In this document: positions 7,162-7,671 of the stretch, piece after piece
Layout: each line of letters starts with the position of its first letter
Position numbering within the stretch: the stretch's first letter is position 1
Origin: an uncultured Mollicutes bacterium
GTDB lineage: Bacteria > Bacillota_I > Bacilli_A > RFN20 > CAG-826
DNA length: 7,671 nt
NCBI GenBank assembly: GCA_900550795.1
Contig: URTN01000036.1
Location: 1-7,671, forward strand
Direction: 5' to 3'
Program-made: the position numbers and the translations under genes
The notes under the pieces: model-generated
Told to the model about the DNA's origin: nothing
What the model saw: the letters and a program-made list of their open reading frames with translations, nothing else
Databases searched by the model: none

Positions 7162-7185
7162 ACCGTCCCGCGTGGGCGGTTTTTT
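7162..7185 (+). terminator. Rho-independent terminator of rpsF-ssb-rpsR
   Basis: ACCGTCC (7162-7168) and GGGCGGT (7174-7180) pair over 7 bp with one G-T wobble, loop CGCGT, followed by an unbroken run of six T (7180-7185). It lies about 90 bases after the rpsR stop. Confidence 0.88.
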
Positions 7186-7241
7186 CGTCGTCGCCCATCC
7201 CTCACTCTGAAACTATTGGAATCCATCGACGCCGAAGCGTT

Positions 7242-7259
7242 TTATATACTTGTATATAA
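7242..7259. repeat. A/T inverted repeat, TTATATAC-TT-GTATATAA
   Basis: Eight-base arms around two T residues. In RNA it makes a 7-bp hairpin with a CUUG tetraloop (an unusually stable loop type). In DNA it could be an operator or contain a -10-like TATAAC (7255-7260), but no -35 box lies at the right distance. Confidence 0.5.
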
Positions 7260-7336
7260 CTCGTTCTGGCTAGCCCAGGTCGTCCCACGTCGCGCGGCAT
7301 CGATTCGAGTGAGCGAAATATGGCTGCTGTCGAAAT

Positions 7337-7431
7337 CGTGTCCCAAGGGTCGAATATGGGCTTCTTCCAGAGGTTAAGTCGGCTTCCCCTGACCGCAAAG
7401 CGCAATAACCCTTGGAAACACGCTCTTTTTT
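7337..7431 (+). terminator. Terminal stem and T-run of the RNA candidate
   Basis: An outer stem of 5 + 8 bp (7337-7341/7418-7422 and 7343-7350/7408-7415) encloses about 57 bases and is followed by CTC and six T (7426-7431). The loop is longer than in ordinary terminators, so it may be both the last RNA domain and the termination signal. On the minus strand no T-run follows, so it does not serve the opposing gene. Confidence 0.5.
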
Positions 7432-7443
7432 AGACAACTGACT

Positions 7444-7671
7444 TTACTTTAAGAATTCATGGTTTGACTTCAACTCATCTGCGATTAATATCGGTGTTCC
7501 AACGACGAGCAAAGAAGGAATCATATATTGAGGTCTCTGGTATTGTATGCGTATTTTGACCCTAAAACTTTTCGCTGTTATTGGGGCATTTTTGAGGACC
7601 ATCTGTATCTGCCAAATCCTGGCAATCCTTGCACAAGCATCGCATTTTAATGATTTTGTATAACTATCAAG
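7444..7671 (-). CDS. Possible thioredoxin-like protein, C-terminal part (5' partial)
   Basis: A minus-strand frame open from the right edge to a TAA at 7444-7446 encodes 75 residues; its start lies outside the window. Residues 10-13 are CDAC, a CxxC motif at the head of a helix-like stretch, and Ile-Pro-Ser follows at 51-53 within YMIPSLLVVG. The spacing from CxxC to that Pro (39 residues) and the strand-like LLVVG, then PILI, fit the active-site Cys pair and cis-proline of thioredoxin/glutaredoxin folds. It converges on the + strand RNA candidate. GC content (about 38%) is like the rest of the window. Gln codons are mostly CAG, whereas the upstream genes mostly use CAA. A chance frame in non-coding DNA is not excluded; the family assignment is my inference from motif spacing. 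Confidence 0.4.
   Translation of the reverse strand, partial: LDSYTKSLKCDACARIARIWQIQMVLKNAPITAKSFRVKIRIQYQRPQYMIPSLLVVGTPILIADELKSNHEFLK

Larger units (their letters stand above)
7201..7431 (+). ncRNA. Candidate structured non-coding RNA, class unknown
   Basis: A GC-elevated stretch in an AT-rich region, with no convincing gene. Helices that can be drawn: CTCACTC 7201-7207 with 7307-7313 (7 bp); 7225-7233 with 7296-7304 (8 of 9 paired); TTATATA 7242-7248 with 7253-7259 capped by CTTG; CTGG 7266-7269 with CCAG 7275-7278; CCAAGGGT 7343-7350 with 7408-7415 (8 bp), extended by CGTGT/ACACG 7337-7341 with 7418-7422; and GGTTA 7372-7376 with TGACC 7390-7394. The last long stem is followed at once by a T-run, which sets the + strand. 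No clear promoter is seen before 7201, so it may rely on read-through from rpsR, or start near 7265 if the A/T-rich 7242-7260 is a -10 region. I looked for RNase P, tmRNA, SRP and 6S hallmarks and found none. The 5' limit is approximate. Confidence 0.45.

Noticed and set aside
7320..7360. tmRNA start on the minus strand (GGGACACGATTTCGACAGC resembles GGxxTTCGAC)
   Set aside because: There is no tag reading frame, no T-arm and no acceptor 3' end at a plausible distance, so the match is a single short word.
7202..7405. 67-residue minus-strand frame in the GC-rich block
   Set aside because: It needs a TTG start without a ribosome site, matches no family I know, and lies wholly inside the helices of the RNA candidate. 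The raised GC removes stops by chance.
7320..7433. 37-residue + strand frame starting ATGGCTGCTGTC
   Set aside because: No Shine-Dalgarno site upstream, no recognisable domain, and the frame runs through the terminal stem and T-run.
7562..7645. Cys-rich 27-residue minus-strand frame resembling the CxxC...CP start of some alphaproteobacterial DNA polymerase IV proteins
   Set aside because: The frame stops at once, no polymerase motif follows in any frame, and the last Cys is missing. The longer overlapping minus frame explains the region better.
7528..7650. 40-residue + strand frame from TTG with AAGGA upstream and a TTGACT-16-TAATAT pair (7464-7491) before it
   Set aside because: It is the in-register antisense of the longer minus-strand frame with the CxxC motif. 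Both cannot easily be genes, and the minus frame has better features.
7547..7663. 38-residue hydrophobic + strand frame
   Set aside because: Spacing to the nearest GAGG is about 13 bases, and it overlaps the minus-strand frame. Hydrophobicity alone is weak support.

Overview
The window looks like a chromosomal segment of a low-GC Gram-positive bacterium (Bacillota, probably on the Bacilli/Erysipelotrichia/Mollicutes side). The evidence is AT-rich genes (hand counts of sample stretches give about 33-37% GC), strong Shine-Dalgarno sites such as GGAGGTGAT and AGGAGGTG, Firmicute-style protein sequences, and the order rpsF-ssb-rpsR. Every complete gene stops with TAA and every Trp codon is TGG, so the standard bacterial code fits. 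The genus cannot be named from the sequence.

Positions 1-2930 hold two overlapping half-transporter genes of the ABC exporter type, the first cut by the left edge, closed by a terminator. Their active-site motifs are complementary: the first has a degenerate Walker A, Walker B and H-loop but a good LSGGQ-type signature, and the second is the reverse. This is the hallmark of an asymmetric heterodimeric exporter with one working and one degenerate ATP site. Next come glyA (2975-4222) and lysS (4335-5819). They are separated by a 112-base gap that contains a perfect 16-bp palindrome. lysS ends in a strong terminator.

Positions 5929-7185 are the ribosomal protein S6 - SSB - ribosomal protein S18 operon. 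It has a near-consensus promoter (TTGAAA-17-TATAAT), an inverted repeat over the -35 box, a roughly 95-nt leader that folds like the known S6:S18 autoregulatory element, three closely spaced genes, and a terminator at 7162-7185.

Positions 7073-7671 (about 600 bases) are the unexplained part. From about 7080 to 7440 the GC content rises to about 51% (hand count), no convincing gene is present, and several long-range helices can be drawn. They end in a 13-bp interrupted stem followed directly by six T residues. I read this as a candidate structured non-coding RNA on the + strand, of a class I do not recognise. Facing it, from the right edge to 7444, is a minus-strand open frame with no start inside the window. 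It encodes 75 residues with a CxxC motif and, 39 residues later, an Ile-Pro-Ser, which is compatible with the C-terminal part of a thioredoxin-like protein.
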